Assembly (NCBI GenBank): GCA_017460395.1 | Contig: JAFUBA010000106.1 | Location: 1 to 63,210 of the forward strand | DNA: 63,210 bases | Source of the DNA: Clostridia bacterium | GTDB lineage: Bacteria > Bacillota > Clostridia > Christensenellales > Aristaeellaceae | Direction of reading: 5' to 3' | In this document: piece by piece, positions 41,778-52,000 of the stretch | Position numbering within the stretch: position 1 is the stretch's first letter | Layout of the letters: every line of letters begins with the position of its first letter | The notes under the pieces: generated by a model | What the model was told of the DNA's origin: nothing | The model's database searches: none | Seen by the model: the letters and a program-made list of their open reading frames with translations, nothing else | Position numbers and translations under genes: made by a program

Positions 41778-42920
41778 TTATAACACCTCGTCCGTCTCTG
41801 TGAGACCGCCATACATGTCGATGTACTCTTCCAGGCACAGGTTTTCTTCATGCATGATCTTTGCATGCTCGAGCCCCACCCAGCGGAAATGCCATGGCTC
41901 TGCAAGAAACCCGGTGATGGACTCCTTTTCCTTGGTATAGCGAAGAATAAACCCGTAGTCCCAGCAGTTTTCCGCCATCCATGTCGCCTGCTTTGTGCTG
42001 CCAAAGCTCTTTCCCGGGATGGTAATGTCAAAGCATGTGCCGATATGATGCTCCGATGACCCCGGGTCCGCCACTGTCTTTCTCGTCGCACTGATCGCCT
42101 TCGATCTGGAAAGGCCGTTGTCGGTCATGTAGGTTTTGACCTGTCGGTCAAACAGATACTGCTGATCCTCCACCGTCCTGAAGGCTGCCGAAATCTGCCA
42201 GGAATCCATGCCTTCTGAGATTGCAGCGCGCAGCATCACGATCAGCGCATCTGCCGCCTCCCGCTCCGCGTACATATCGCTGTACTTGATCTTGACCACG
42301 TCCCCCGGACAGTAGTCATTGAGGCAGATGAGATCGTAGGTCTCATAGGAATCGGAGAGAAGATGACTGCGGTTGACAAGCAGCGGCATGCCATCCTCCG
42401 TCACGTACCCGGGACGCGCGGCCCTTGGCTCTTCTGTGGGCTCAGGTGTCTCCACGGGCTTTTCCGTCATGACAGGCGTCACCGTTTCTTCTGCTACAGC
42501 ATTTTCCGGCGCGCTCTTTGCCTGACTGGAATAGATCAGTGCAAAGGTTGCACTGCCGGCCACCCCGTCGGCCTGAAGACCGTTTTCCCGCTGGAATTCC
42601 GTCAGTGCTCTCTGGGTCTCCGATCCGAACTGTCCGTCCACGCTGCCCTTGAGATAACCAAGCTCTCTGAGCCGCTCCTGGAGCCGTATCACCTCGTCGC
42701 CCTTTGAGCCCGTCCGCAGCACCGGTGCCTGGGTGGGCTGGGACGGGTCCGGCGTCATAGCCATGACATTGCCCCACACGGGGACAGGGGAGGGCGTCAG
42801 CTGCAGTTCCAGCTGAACCTCAGGAATCTTTCTGTATACCCCGACCGCAAGAATGATCACCGCCAGCACGAGACAGCCCTGGAGTACAAGGGCAAGGTGT
42901 AGTTTTCTTTTCTTTTTCAT
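41778..42920 (-). CDS. VanY-type D-alanyl-D-alanine carboxypeptidase with peptidoglycan-binding domain
   Basis: The 380-residue cell-wall enzyme has an N-terminal membrane anchor (about 8-27), a PG_binding_1 domain (about 70-132, VIRLQERLRELGYLKGSVDG) and a VanY/LAS zinc peptidase domain (about 200-370). Zinc-site motifs are intact: SEHHIGTCFDI (SxHxxGxxxD) and EPWHFRW. It trims peptidoglycan stem peptides outside the membrane. Adjacent to a serine beta-lactamase-like protein on the same strand, with no other van genes, so a housekeeping wall role is more likely than vancomycin resistance. Confidence 0.9.
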   Translation of the reverse strand: MKKKRKLHLALVLQGCLVLAVIILAVGVYRKIPEVQLELQLTPSPVPVWGNVMAMTPDPSQPTQAPVLRTGSKGDEVIRLQERLRELGYLKGSVDGQFGSETQRALTEFQRENGLQADGVAGSATFALIYSSQAKSAPENAVAEETVTPVMTEKPVETPEPTEEPRAARPGYVTEDGMPLLVNRSHLLSDSYETYDLICLNDYCPGDVVKIKYSDMYAEREAADALIVMLRAAISEGMDSWQISAAFRTVEDQQYLFDRQVKTYMTDNGLSRSKAISATRKTVADPGSSEHHIGTCFDITIPGKSFGSTKQATWMAENCWDYGFILRYTKEKESITGFLAEPWHFRWVGLEHAKIMHEENLCLEEYIDMYGGLTETDEVL

Positions 42921-42973
42921 CTTGTTCCCTTTAAATCTTGTCTTTCCTGAATCAGTTTTTCAAAGCAGCTGTC

Positions 42974-44149
42974 TCAGAGCTGGGAGATGATGCAGTTTCT
43001 GATTCTTCTGGTGAGGCGGCCTGTGCCGGTGTCCTTGGTGTTCTGCCCAAGAAGGATGGTCAGGTTCTCCTTTGGGAAATTGGCAAAATATGTGCCAAGC
43101 CACCCGTCCCAGCCGTATTCACCGGCTTTGGCGAGGCTCTGACATTTCCCGGGCTCTGTGCAGATCCGCATCAGTTTCCCGTACCCATACCCTGTCAGAT
43201 TGTCCCATCCGGTGGTATCCACCTGGGGCTGAGTCATGAACTCCACGGTTTCCCGACGAAGGATCCTGGTATTCCCATACTTTCCGCCCTGCAGCAGCAT
43301 GGTCGCAAAGTGCGCATAATCATCCAGCGTGGAATAGAGTCCCGCACCGCCCGACTGAAAGGCCGGTTCCTCCGCATGATCCCGGATGCACAGATGCCGG
43401 ACCTCGTATTCCCGGTACATTTCATTCGCATCACTGCCAAATGCTCGTTCATAGCAGGTGACCAGGCGGTCCTTTTCGCGCTCTTTCACGTAAAAGCCCG
43501 TATCCTTCATGTGAAGCGGCTCAAAGAATTCTTCCCGGAGAAAGGTCCCAAATTTCTTACCGGACACCACTTCCACGATGGCTCCAAGCACATCCGCGCT
43601 GGTCCCATACCGAAAGTTTGTCCCCGGCTGATGCGACAGGGGCACACTGCCCATCCGGTCACAGAATTCTATGGTGGACATGCCCTGTCCCGCATCCATT
43701 TTCTTCTGGTTTTCCTCAAAGAGTTCTCCCATCTTCTGTCCCGGGATGTCAGCGTCCGGGTAGCAAAGACCGGAGGTCATTCCGAGCAGGTCCATGACCG
43801 TGATTCCCCGCCTCGCTGGCACATCACTCCCGTTTTCATACACCTTCGGGTGACGGAAATTCGGGAGATACATGGAAATATCATCCATCAGATCCAGTTT
43901 TCCGCGCTCCAGAAGCAGCATGACGGCAGCACTGGTGATCGGCTTTGTCTGGCTGTACAGCCTGAAGATACTGTTCCGACTGATCTTTTTGTCGTTCCTG
44001 ATATCTGCATGTCCAGCCTCAAGATACATGACCTCATCGCCATCCTGCAAAGCAAGAAGATTACACCCGGCCACTTCACCCGATCGGATGGATTCCTCCA
44101 TGATCTCATGGATTCTCTGAGCCGTCTTCTCCATGTGACTGCGTCCCAT
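42974..44149 (-). CDS. Serine beta-lactamase-like / class C penicillin-binding-like hydrolase
   Basis: The 391-residue product of the beta-lactamase family (Pfam Beta-lactamase, EstB-like). The nucleophile motif is YSQTKP (SxxK), the second Tyr motif is likely the Tyr of RYGTSADVLG (YxT rather than YxN), and the C-terminal GWDGWLGTYF region carries the third motif (HTG replaced by WDG-like). No signal peptide is seen, so a cytoplasmic esterase or D-aminopeptidase role is more likely than beta-lactam resistance. ATG 44149 follows GGAGG; an in-frame upstream ATG is unsupported. It precedes the carboxypeptidase by 53 bases. Confidence 0.82.
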   Translation of the reverse strand: MGRSHMEKTAQRIHEIMEESIRSGEVAGCNLLALQDGDEVMYLEAGHADIRNDKKISRNSIFRLYSQTKPITSAAVMLLLERGKLDLMDDISMYLPNFRHPKVYENGSDVPARRGITVMDLLGMTSGLCYPDADIPGQKMGELFEENQKKMDAGQGMSTIEFCDRMGSVPLSHQPGTNFRYGTSADVLGAIVEVVSGKKFGTFLREEFFEPLHMKDTGFYVKEREKDRLVTCYERAFGSDANEMYREYEVRHLCIRDHAEEPAFQSGGAGLYSTLDDYAHFATMLLQGGKYGNTRILRRETVEFMTQPQVDTTGWDNLTGYGYGKLMRICTEPGKCQSLAKAGEYGWDGWLGTYFANFPKENLTILLGQNTKDTGTGRLTRRIRNCIISQL

Positions 44150-44262
44150 AAGCTTTGTTCCTCCCTCTGCTTGTTCCTTCAGGTAGCATACTCTTTTTCC
44201 CTGATCCTTCAAGGAAGTGCCTGTAAATTGTTTGTCCGGATGCCCCCTGTGCCACGTTTCTG

Positions 44263-44290
44263 TTGACTTTTCATCTCCCTGTGATAGACT
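44263..44290 (+). promoter_or_regulatory. Possible promoter of the fructokinase-lysA-cas6e run
   Basis: TTGACT (44263-44268), 16-base spacer, TAGACT (44285-44290). The -10 is imperfect. The next 86 bases to the start codon contain no clear hairpin. Confidence 0.45.
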
Positions 44291-44376
44291 CCAGACGATC
44301 TTTTTTCAGCGATCATGTACAGGCTGAAGCTGCTGATAAGTAAGAAAAAAACAGTCATATTTGAGGCAAATTAGTT

Positions 44377-45264
44377 ATGAAAAAGTTTGGCGCCCTGGAG
44401 GCCGGCGGGACCAAGATGGTCATGAGCTGCCTGGATGAAAACGGCAATATGCTTGACCGCGTCTCTATTCCCACAAAGACACCGGAAGAAACCATGCCGG
44501 AAATGATCCGTTATTTCCGAGATCAGAATGTCTCCTCCCTTGGAATCGGTTCCTTTGGACCGCTGGATCTGAATACATCCTCCGAGACATACGGTTATAT
44601 CACGCAGACACCGAAGCTGGCCTGGCGCCAGTACCCTCTGCTCCCTGCCTTTCTGTCCGCCCTGAAAATTCCCGTGGCCATTGACACCGATGTCAATGCA
44701 GCGGCCCTGGCAGAATATGCCCTCGGTGCCGCAAGGGACACGGAAAGCTGCCTGTATGTCACGGTCGGTACCGGCGTCGGTGGCGGGGTCATCATCGGAG
44801 GAAAGCCCGTGCACGGTCTGGTACATCCGGAGGTGGGCCACCAGCTTCTCCACCCATCCACCAATGACCCATCACCCGAAGGTTTCTGTCCGTATCACAG
44901 GCACTGCCTGGAGGGGCTGGCCAGCGGACCTGCCATGGAAAAGCGCTGGGGCATGAGTGCAAAGGAGCTGCCACACACGCACCCAGGCTGGATCCTTGAG
45001 GCCGAATACCTTGCCCAGATGTGTATGAATGCGCTGATGACCTTTTCACCAGAGAAAATCATTCTGGGCGGCGGTGTCATGCAGCAGGATTTTCTTTTCC
45101 CGCTGATTCGAAAACGCACCGTAGAACTGCTCCATGGCTATCTCGCTTCCCCGAGCGTGGAAAAGAATCTGGAAGACCTGATTGTGCCCCCGGGACTCGG
45201 GGTCAATTCCGGCGTCATGGGCGCCTATCTTCTGTCGCGCCAGGCCACTCATGAAACCCGTTGA
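44377..45264 (+). CDS. scrK: ROK-family fructokinase
   Basis: The 295-residue sugar kinase has FGALEAGGTKMV (ATP phosphate 1), GPLDLN, VTVGTGVGGGVI and the zinc motif GFCPYHRHCLEGLASGPA, whose CxxHxxC form marks ScrK-type fructokinases rather than glucokinases. It phosphorylates fructose, typically from sucrose or mannose pathways. It is the first gene of a plus-strand run: lysA follows after 12 bases and the Cas6e-like gene after a further 30. No sugar transporter is nearby. Confidence 0.9.
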   Translation: MKKFGALEAGGTKMVMSCLDENGNMLDRVSIPTKTPEETMPEMIRYFRDQNVSSLGIGSFGPLDLNTSSETYGYITQTPKLAWRQYPLLPAFLSALKIPVAIDTDVNAAALAEYALGAARDTESCLYVTVGTGVGGGVIIGGKPVHGLVHPEVGHQLLHPSTNDPSPEGFCPYHRHCLEGLASGPAMEKRWGMSAKELPHTHPGWILEAEYLAQMCMNALMTFSPEKIILGGGVMQQDFLFPLIRKRTVELLHGYLASPSVEKNLEDLIVPPGLGVNSGVMGAYLLSRQATHETR

Positions 45265-45276
45265 GGAGGATATAAC

Positions 45277-46533
45277 GTGCCAAATTTTGCTGTCTCAGAT
45301 GAAGTCTTTGAGCGCGCAGCCGCGCTTTTTCCCACACCCTTTCATCTCTATTCAGAACATGGTATCCGTCAGCGCGCAAGGAGGCTGAAGCAGGCCTTTT
45401 CCTGGTGCAACAACTATCAGGAGTATTTTGCCGTCAAAGCTCTGCCCAATCCTTCGATTCTTCGCATCCTGAAGGAGGAAGGCTGCGGCGTGGACTGTTC
45501 CAGCGAGACTGAGCTCATGCTGTCGGAAGTGCTCGGTTTTTCCGGGGATGACATCATGTTCAGCGCCAATGCCATGCCCAATGAAGAGTTTTCCCACGCA
45601 AGGCGTCTTGGTGCCACGGTGAACCTCGATGACATCACCCACATCGATATTCTCGCTCAAAACGGCGGCATTCCTGAAACCGTCTGCTGCCGCTACAATC
45701 CCGGCGGAGATTTTCGCATCGGCACCTTCGTGATGGGCAATCCCGGCGAGGCCAAATATGGCTTTACCTATGATCAGCTGAGGGAAGGTCTTCCCCGCCT
45801 TCGCGATCTCGGGGCAAAACGGTTTGGCCTTCACGCCTTCCTCTCCTCCAACACCCTGGATGACGCGTACTATCCGATCCTGGCCCGCATCCTCCTCACC
45901 TGTTTGAAGGATCTTTCGAAGGAAACAGGGCTTGAGCCCGCCTTCATCAATCTCTCCGGCGGTATCGGGATTCCGTACCGTCCGGAGGACCATGCCCCCG
46001 ACATTGAGAAAATCGGTCAGGAGGTTCAGAAGGTTTATGCGGAGCTGTTCCCCGAAGGGGGTATCGGCATCAAGACAGAACTTGGCCGCTGGATGACCGG
46101 TCCCGAGGGCTGGCTTGTCACCCACGCCACCCATCATAAGGACACCTACCGCCACTACATCGGTCTGGATGCATGTGCTGCCAATCTCATGCGCCCTGCC
46201 ATGTATGGCGCCTACCATCACATTACCGTGTGCGGAAAGCGGGATCTTCCCTGCGATCACGTTTACGATGTCACAGGGAGTCTGTGCGAAAACAATGACA
46301 AGTTTGCCATTGAACGCTCACTTCCGGAGATCAGGGACGGCGATCTGGTCGTGATTCACGATACAGGCGCTCACGGCTATTCCATGGGATACAATTATAA
46401 CGGCCGTCTCCGCAGTGCTGAGGTTCTCCTTCGGGAGCAAGGTGATTTTCAGCTGATCCGCCGCGCTGAAACACCAAAGGACTATTTTGCCACGCTGGAT
46501 CTCGATCCATGTGCAGCATCGCTTGGCCTTTGA
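45277..46533 (+). CDS. lysA: Diaminopimelate decarboxylase
   Basis: PLP enzyme of alanine-racemase fold that converts meso-diaminopimelate to lysine. The 418 residues have the PLP Lys in EYFAVKALPNPSIL, the NLSGGIGIPYRP phosphate loop and the active-site ALDEHGY-like end YSMGYNYNGRLRSAEVL. The EPGR motif is TELGRWMTGP. The start is a GTG (45277) after GAGGAGG with eight bases of spacing. Carboxynorspermidine decarboxylase is a related alternative, but LysA features fit better. Confidence 0.9.
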   Translation: MPNFAVSDEVFERAAALFPTPFHLYSEHGIRQRARRLKQAFSWCNNYQEYFAVKALPNPSILRILKEEGCGVDCSSETELMLSEVLGFSGDDIMFSANAMPNEEFSHARRLGATVNLDDITHIDILAQNGGIPETVCCRYNPGGDFRIGTFVMGNPGEAKYGFTYDQLREGLPRLRDLGAKRFGLHAFLSSNTLDDAYYPILARILLTCLKDLSKETGLEPAFINLSGGIGIPYRPEDHAPDIEKIGQEVQKVYAELFPEGGIGIKTELGRWMTGPEGWLVTHATHHKDTYRHYIGLDACAANLMRPAMYGAYHHITVCGKRDLPCDHVYDVTGSLCENNDKFAIERSLPEIRDGDLVVIHDTGAHGYSMGYNYNGRLRSAEVLLREQGDFQLIRRAETPKDYFATLDLDPCAASLGL

Positions 46534-46563
46534 TATCTGCTCTTTTTCGAAAAGAGGTAGCCT

Positions 46564-47172
46564 ATGTTTCTCTCCCGGATGTCATTGGATCTTTCAAGAC
46601 AAGATACAGTCACCGTCATTCATTCGCCCGAAAAGCAGCAGGAGATGATCCATACCGCCTTTGGCAGTCTGAACCAGCAGGTGCTCTGGCGATTTGATTA
46701 TCTGGACGGCAGGATATGGTGCGTGATGCTCTCATCATACCGGCCGGATCTGACGGAATTTCATGCACTGTGCGGATATCCAGGTGTTTTTCCCTCATGG
46801 GACATCATCGATTATGATGATACCCTGGAAAAGGCGGTGCTGAATTCCGAGCATACATTTGAGATCTGTGCATCACCCTGCGGTCAGCTGAAAGCACCAA
46901 ATGACACTTACCGGAACATCTCCTATCTGTACACATGGCTGAATCGTGAAGGGAAAAACTGTGGCTTTGATGTGCTCGCCTTTACTTCCATCACATCCAC
47001 ATGGCATATGGTCAAAGGAAACTATCTCCTCCTGGCCACATGGAAGGGCAGACTGAAAATTACAGATGAGAATCAGTTTCTCTGGGCCTGCAGAACAGGC
47101 ATCGGAGGAAACCGCCAGTACGGTGCAGGGCTTATGACCTTTGGCACCACAGACAGCATATGGCACGACTGA
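46564..47172 (+). CDS. cas6e: Orphan Cas6e (CasE/Cse3) family protein
   Basis: In type I-E CRISPR systems Cas6e binds and cuts the repeat hairpin of pre-crRNA. The 202 residues track that family end to end: opening FLSRMSLDLSRQ, QQVLWRFDYLDG, LSSYRPDLTEF, the C-terminal ferredoxin repeat with WKGRLKITDENQF, and the glycine-rich loop TGIGGNRQYGAGLMTFG (178-194). No other cas gene and no repeat array lie in the window. The catalytic His (His20 in E. coli, seven residues before the Phe of the LFP/AFG element) aligns by eye with Gln26; a His is instead at 30. Thus it may bind RNA without cutting, or use His30. AGAGGTAG precedes the ATG. It sits 30 bases after lysA and ends at a strong terminator. 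Confidence 0.85.
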   Translation: MFLSRMSLDLSRQDTVTVIHSPEKQQEMIHTAFGSLNQQVLWRFDYLDGRIWCVMLSSYRPDLTEFHALCGYPGVFPSWDIIDYDDTLEKAVLNSEHTFEICASPCGQLKAPNDTYRNISYLYTWLNREGKNCGFDVLAFTSITSTWHMVKGNYLLLATWKGRLKITDENQFLWACRTGIGGNRQYGAGLMTFGTTDSIWHD

Positions 47173-47177
47173 AAAAA

Positions 47178-47202
47178 GCAGAGACCCGCTTGTGGTCTCT
47201 GC
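47178..47202. terminator. Bidirectional terminator between cas6e and gpmI
   Basis: A perfect 9-base stem (GCAGAGACC / GGTCTCTGC), 7-base loop, with A- and T-runs on the flanks, between convergent genes. Confidence 0.9.
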
Positions 47203-47222
47203 TCTTTTTTGATATCTCGTGA

Positions 47223-48797
47223 TTATTTCAGCATGGATTCTTCCCAGCAGTCATAGGGCTTCAGGCCCAGCAGTTCTGCCACGGTCGGAGCCACATTGGC
47301 AAGGCCGAACTTGCCTTCCTTCATCTCGTGGCGCTCATCCTTATCAAAGATAAAGAAGGGGACGGGATTGAGGCTGTGAGCCGTGCGGACCTGCACCTGA
47401 CCCTTCTTGTTCTTTTCAAGCATCTGGTCAGAATTGCCGTGGTCGGCGGTCACCAGCAGGATGCAGTCCTTCTCCTCGCAGACCTTCTTGATGCGGGCCA
47501 GCTGAAGGTCGACAGACTCCACAGCAATCTCTGTTGCCAGCAGGTTGCCGGTATGACCGACCATATCACCGTTGGGGAAGTTGCAGCGAATGAAACCGTA
47601 CTTGCCGCTTTCAATGGCACTGATCACAAGGTCTGCAATCTCAGTAGCCTTCATCCAGGGGCATTCATCGAAGGAGCGGACATCGGAGGGCACCTCGGCG
47701 TAATCCTCCAGCTCCTCAGAGAACTTCTCGGACCGGTTGCCGTTCCAGAAATAGGTTACATGACCGTACTTCTGTGTCTCAGAGCAGGCATATTCCGCAA
47801 TGCCATGTTCCACCAGCAGCTCTGTGAGCGTATTGCGGATCTGCGGCGGGTTCACCAGATAATGATGCGGGATCTTCAGGTCTCCGTCATACTCCAGCAT
47901 GCCGGCGTAATATACGTCCGGGATGACACCCCGGTCGAAATGATCAAAGGATGCATCGCCGTCAAAGGCCATGGAGATTTCCTGGGCACGGTCGCCGCGG
48001 AAATTGTAGAGAATCACACTGTCTCCATCCTTCATGGCGCCCACGGGCTGTCCGTTCTCTGCGATCACGAAAGCAGGAAGATCCTGGTCGATGACACCGC
48101 TCTCCTGGCGATATGTTTCGATGGCTTCCTTCGCACTGGCAAACTGCCGGCCTTCGCCGTGGACATGCACGTCCCAGCCTGCTTTGACCATGGGCCAGTT
48201 GGCCTGGTACCTGTCCATCGTGATGGTCATGCGGCCGCCGCCGGATGCGATTTTTCCATGGAACTGCTCATCATTCAGTTCGCTCAGTACCTTCTCCAGC
48301 TGGTCCACATACTCCAGAGCGGAGGTGGCAGGCACATCTCTGCCGTCCAGAAGGATATGGCACCTGACTTCCTTGACGCCCTCTGCTTTTGCTTCCTTGA
48401 GCATGGCGACGAGATGGGAAATGTTGGAGTGCACATTGCCGTCAGAGAGAAGTCCGAGGAAATGCAGTGTGCTACCATTGGTGATGACACGCTCAACCAG
48501 TGTCTTCCAGGTCTCGGACTGATAGATCCTTCCACTGTCAATGGACTCATTGACCAGCTTGGCACCCTGAGAATAGATCTGGCCACAGCCCAGGGCATTG
48601 TGACCGACCTCGCTGTTGCCCATGTCATCATCGGTCGGCAGACCCACAGCTGTGCCATGCGCCTTGATCGTCTGATAGGGGCAGTTCTCCTTCATCCAAT
48701 CAAGCGTCGGGGTTGTCGCCTTCATCACCATATTGCCAAGTTCTACCGGGGTCTCGCCGACGCCGTCCATCACAACGAGCACGACAGGTTTTTTCAT
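47223..48797 (-). CDS. gpmI: 2,3-bisphosphoglycerate-independent phosphoglycerate mutase
   Basis: Interconverts 3- and 2-phosphoglycerate with a manganese-dependent alkaline-phosphatase-fold site. The 524 residues include VLVVMDGVGE, the serine nucleophile in DDDMGNSEVGHNALG, the ligand segment RCNFPNGDMVGHTGN and VTADHGNSDQM. AGGAGG precedes ATG 48797. It is monocistronic; a catalytic set with pfkA and gap places three glycolytic steps in this window. Confidence 0.96.
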   Translation of the reverse strand: MKKPVVLVVMDGVGETPVELGNMVMKATTPTLDWMKENCPYQTIKAHGTAVGLPTDDDMGNSEVGHNALGCGQIYSQGAKLVNESIDSGRIYQSETWKTLVERVITNGSTLHFLGLLSDGNVHSNISHLVAMLKEAKAEGVKEVRCHILLDGRDVPATSALEYVDQLEKVLSELNDEQFHGKIASGGGRMTITMDRYQANWPMVKAGWDVHVHGEGRQFASAKEAIETYRQESGVIDQDLPAFVIAENGQPVGAMKDGDSVILYNFRGDRAQEISMAFDGDASFDHFDRGVIPDVYYAGMLEYDGDLKIPHHYLVNPPQIRNTLTELLVEHGIAEYACSETQKYGHVTYFWNGNRSEKFSEELEDYAEVPSDVRSFDECPWMKATEIADLVISAIESGKYGFIRCNFPNGDMVGHTGNLLATEIAVESVDLQLARIKKVCEEKDCILLVTADHGNSDQMLEKNKKGQVQVRTAHSLNPVPFFIFDKDERHEMKEGKFGLANVAPTVAELLGLKPYDCWEESMLK

Positions 48798-48955
48798 GTT
48801 TCTTCCTCCTGTAATACCCAGAATAAGAATCCTTCTATGATTCTTATCAGATTTTGTAAAGATATCCTGCATTTTCTGCAGATCCATCTGAAAACAAGTG
48901 AGAATTCCAAGGTTTTCCGCCGGCTATTGTAACACAGCCGCCTTGTTTTGCAAGG

Positions 48956-48984
48956 TTTTCAACCGAAAGTCAATTTGTTATAAT
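48956..48984 (+). promoter_or_regulatory. Promoter of smc
   Basis: TTTTCA (48956-48961), 17-base spacer and perfect TATAAT (48979-48984), 78 bases before the smc start codon. The leader between has no obvious structure. Confidence 0.6.
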
Positions 48985-49062
48985 GGAAGGGATTATACAG
49001 ATTTTTCGCGATCGCATGTTGTGCAGAGTCACAACGTCAGTCTGCAAAACAGGAGGATCTCT

Positions 49063-52000
49063 GTGAGACTCAAGAAGCTGGTGCTGTACGGTTTTAAATC
49101 CTTTGCCACACGCACGGAAATCGTGTTTGGCTCAGGTATTACCGGGATCGTAGGACCCAACGGATCAGGAAAAAGCAATATTGCCGATGCCGTCCGCTGG
49201 GTACTCGGCGAGCAGAGCGCAAAAACACTGCGCGGTGCCAGCATGTCTGACGTCATCTTCAATGGTACCCAGAAGAGAAAGCCCCTGAATTACTGTGAGG
49301 TCTCCCTCGTCTTTGATAATGAGGATAAAAAGCTCTCCTCCGACTTTTCCGAAATTGCTGTGACCCGCCGGGTATATAGAAGCGGAGACAGCGAATATTT
49401 CATGAACCAGTCTTCCTGCCGCTTAAAGGATGTCATCGATCTGTTTCGCGATACGGGCATCGGCAAAGAAGGCTATTCCATCATCGGACAGGGGAGGATC
49501 GATGAAATTCTCTCCCGCAAAAGCGAGGACCGTCGTCTGATCTTCGAGGAAGCCGCAGGCATCGTCAAGTATAAGGCGAGAAAAGAGGAAGCAGACCGGA
49601 AGCTGGATCACACCCTGGAAAATGCTTCCCGTATCGATGATATCCTGGAAGAGCTGGCAAAGCAGCTGAAACCTCTGGCAAAACAGTCTGAGGATGCCAG
49701 AAAATATCTTGCCTGGTATAACGAGCTGAAAACACTGGAAATTAATCTCTTTCTTGTAAAAACAGACAGAAATCAGAAAAAAATCAGTGAACTGGCGCAG
49801 CAGCTCGCTGAAATTCAGGCCATGCTTGATACACATACTCAGCATCTTCAGGATAAAAATATCCGCAGAGATGAAATCCAGCAGGAGATCGAAGCCCTGG
49901 ATGAACAGCTGCTACAGGACAGGGCAGAGCTGGATGAAGTAAATCAGACCCTTCACCAGTCAGAAGTGTCTCTTCGCGCTCTTCGCGTGCGTATGGAAAG
50001 CAGAAAAGAGAACCAGCTGTCCATTGAGAATGAAAAGAAAAGGACACTCATGCAGCTGGAGGAGATGTGCTCCGAAGAAAAGTCCGTACGCTCCGAATTA
50101 TCTGAGCAGGATCAGCGGATTGAAGATGCACAGCAAGTCCTCTCTCAGCTTGATGCCCAGCTTCAGGTACTTCTTGATGCCTATGATGCCGCATCTCTCG
50201 CGCTCACGGAACACAAAAATTCCATCATACGCGCCATGAACCGCGCCTCCTCCGTGCAGAATGACCAGACCCGTCTGATCACCATGCGCGACCAGATGAA
50301 TCACCGCCTCGAAGAGATGCAGTCGTCCCTCACTCAGCTGACAGATAAACAGGATGAGCTGGAACACTCGCTTGAAGAAGCAAGTGAGCAGACGAATGTC
50401 GAGGAGAAAAAGCTTCTGGATCTTCAGGAAGCTTACACTGGTCTGGCGCATCGTCTCGAGCAGCTCAGTGAACAGGTTCAGGAAAAGCGTAGAGTGTATG
50501 ATATCCTGTCCCGGGACTATCAGTCGGCACTGTCCCGCCACAAGGTGCTCGAGGAACTGACTCGCGAAATGGAAGGATATGCGCACTCGGTCCGGGATGC
50601 CATTTCCTATGCAAAAGATCATCAGGTCAAGGGCGTTCACGGCGTGCTGGCCCAGCTGATTTCTGTCCCGGAAAAGCTGGAGACAGCCCTTGATATGGCC
50701 CTTGGCGGTGCACTTCAGAATATTGTAACCACCGATGAGGAGACTGCCAAGATTCTCATTGACTATCTGAGAAATCAGAAAAAGGGAAGGGCCACCTTCC
50801 TTCCCATCTCTTCCATCCGTTCAAGAACGCTGAATCAGGAGGAGAGGAAGGTCCTTCATCTTCCGGGCTGTCTCGGTATTGCATCTGAACTGATCTCGTA
50901 TGATCGGACGTATCAGGGCATTATGGAGAATCTTCTTGGCAGGACCCTGATTGCCGATAATCTGGAACACGGCATTGCCATCATGCGACAGGGGAGGCAT
51001 GCATTTCGTCTGGTTACCCTTGCAGGCGATGTGATGCACTCTGGCGGCTCCATGACAGGTGGTTCTGTGCAATCAAAAGCCGTGAATCTTTTGGGACGCC
51101 AAAGGGAAATCAAGGATCTGGAACAGACGATATCATCTAAAAAAGAGGAAATGGACCGCATTCAGAGTGAACTTGCCACTCTTCATGATTCTCGGGAGCA
51201 GATGAGGACGCAGCTCTCTGATTCCGGTGAAAATATCCATCAGCAGGAAATCCTGCTTGCCCGTGAGAATGACAGGTGTGAACATGCAAGAATCTCTCTT
51301 GAGGACCATCTGTCTCAGATTGATATGACAAGGGAAGCCATCATTCAGCTTCAGGATTCCATCGATTCTGTGGAGCAGCAGCTTGCCGAGACAGAAAAAG
51401 CCGGCAAAACAGAAGAAACGACACAGGAGGAAATGGAAGTCAAAACTCACGAGCTTGAAAAGGACCTGTCCGAAAAGCAGGCTACCCTTGACCAGACGAA
51501 AGAACAGAAACTTCAGCAGACACTCATGCTTTCCGATCTGAAATCTCAGTCCAAGCTGATTCATAATAATCTTTCCCATATTCTTGATGAAATTCACAGA
51601 ATGGAAAAAGAAAATGAAGAACGGTTGGAACATCTGAGGCAGATTGATGCACAGATGACAGAGGATCAGAATGCTGAGAAAGAGTTAGAACAGATACAGG
51701 CTGCACAGACAGAAAAGCAGCATCAGCAGGAAGACATTGTAAAAGGAAAGGAAGATCAGAGAAGTAAAATTCAGGGATCTCTCAGAAGTCTTCTGTCAGA
51801 GATTGATCAGCTTCATGATCAGGAAAGTAACTGCCAGCAGCAGTTCCATCGTCTTGAAATATCAAAGAACCGTGCTGAGTCTGAACAGAAATCCCTTGAG
51901 GAAAAGATCTGGAGTTCCTATGAACTGACCTATGGAACCGCAGAACCTTTCCGGCAGAGTGAATCTTTTTCCGAGCCAGCCTATGAGAAGCGCTGTAAAG

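Noticed and set aside
41778-44149. Vancomycin or beta-lactam resistance island
   Set aside because: No vanR/S/H/A/X genes, no mobile context, and the beta-lactamase-like protein lacks a signal peptide and canonical YxN/KTG motifs; housekeeping roles are more likely.
46534-47222. CRISPR array or other cas genes next to the Cas6e-like gene
   Set aside because: No spaced direct repeats were found anywhere in the window, and neighbours are lysA and gpmI.
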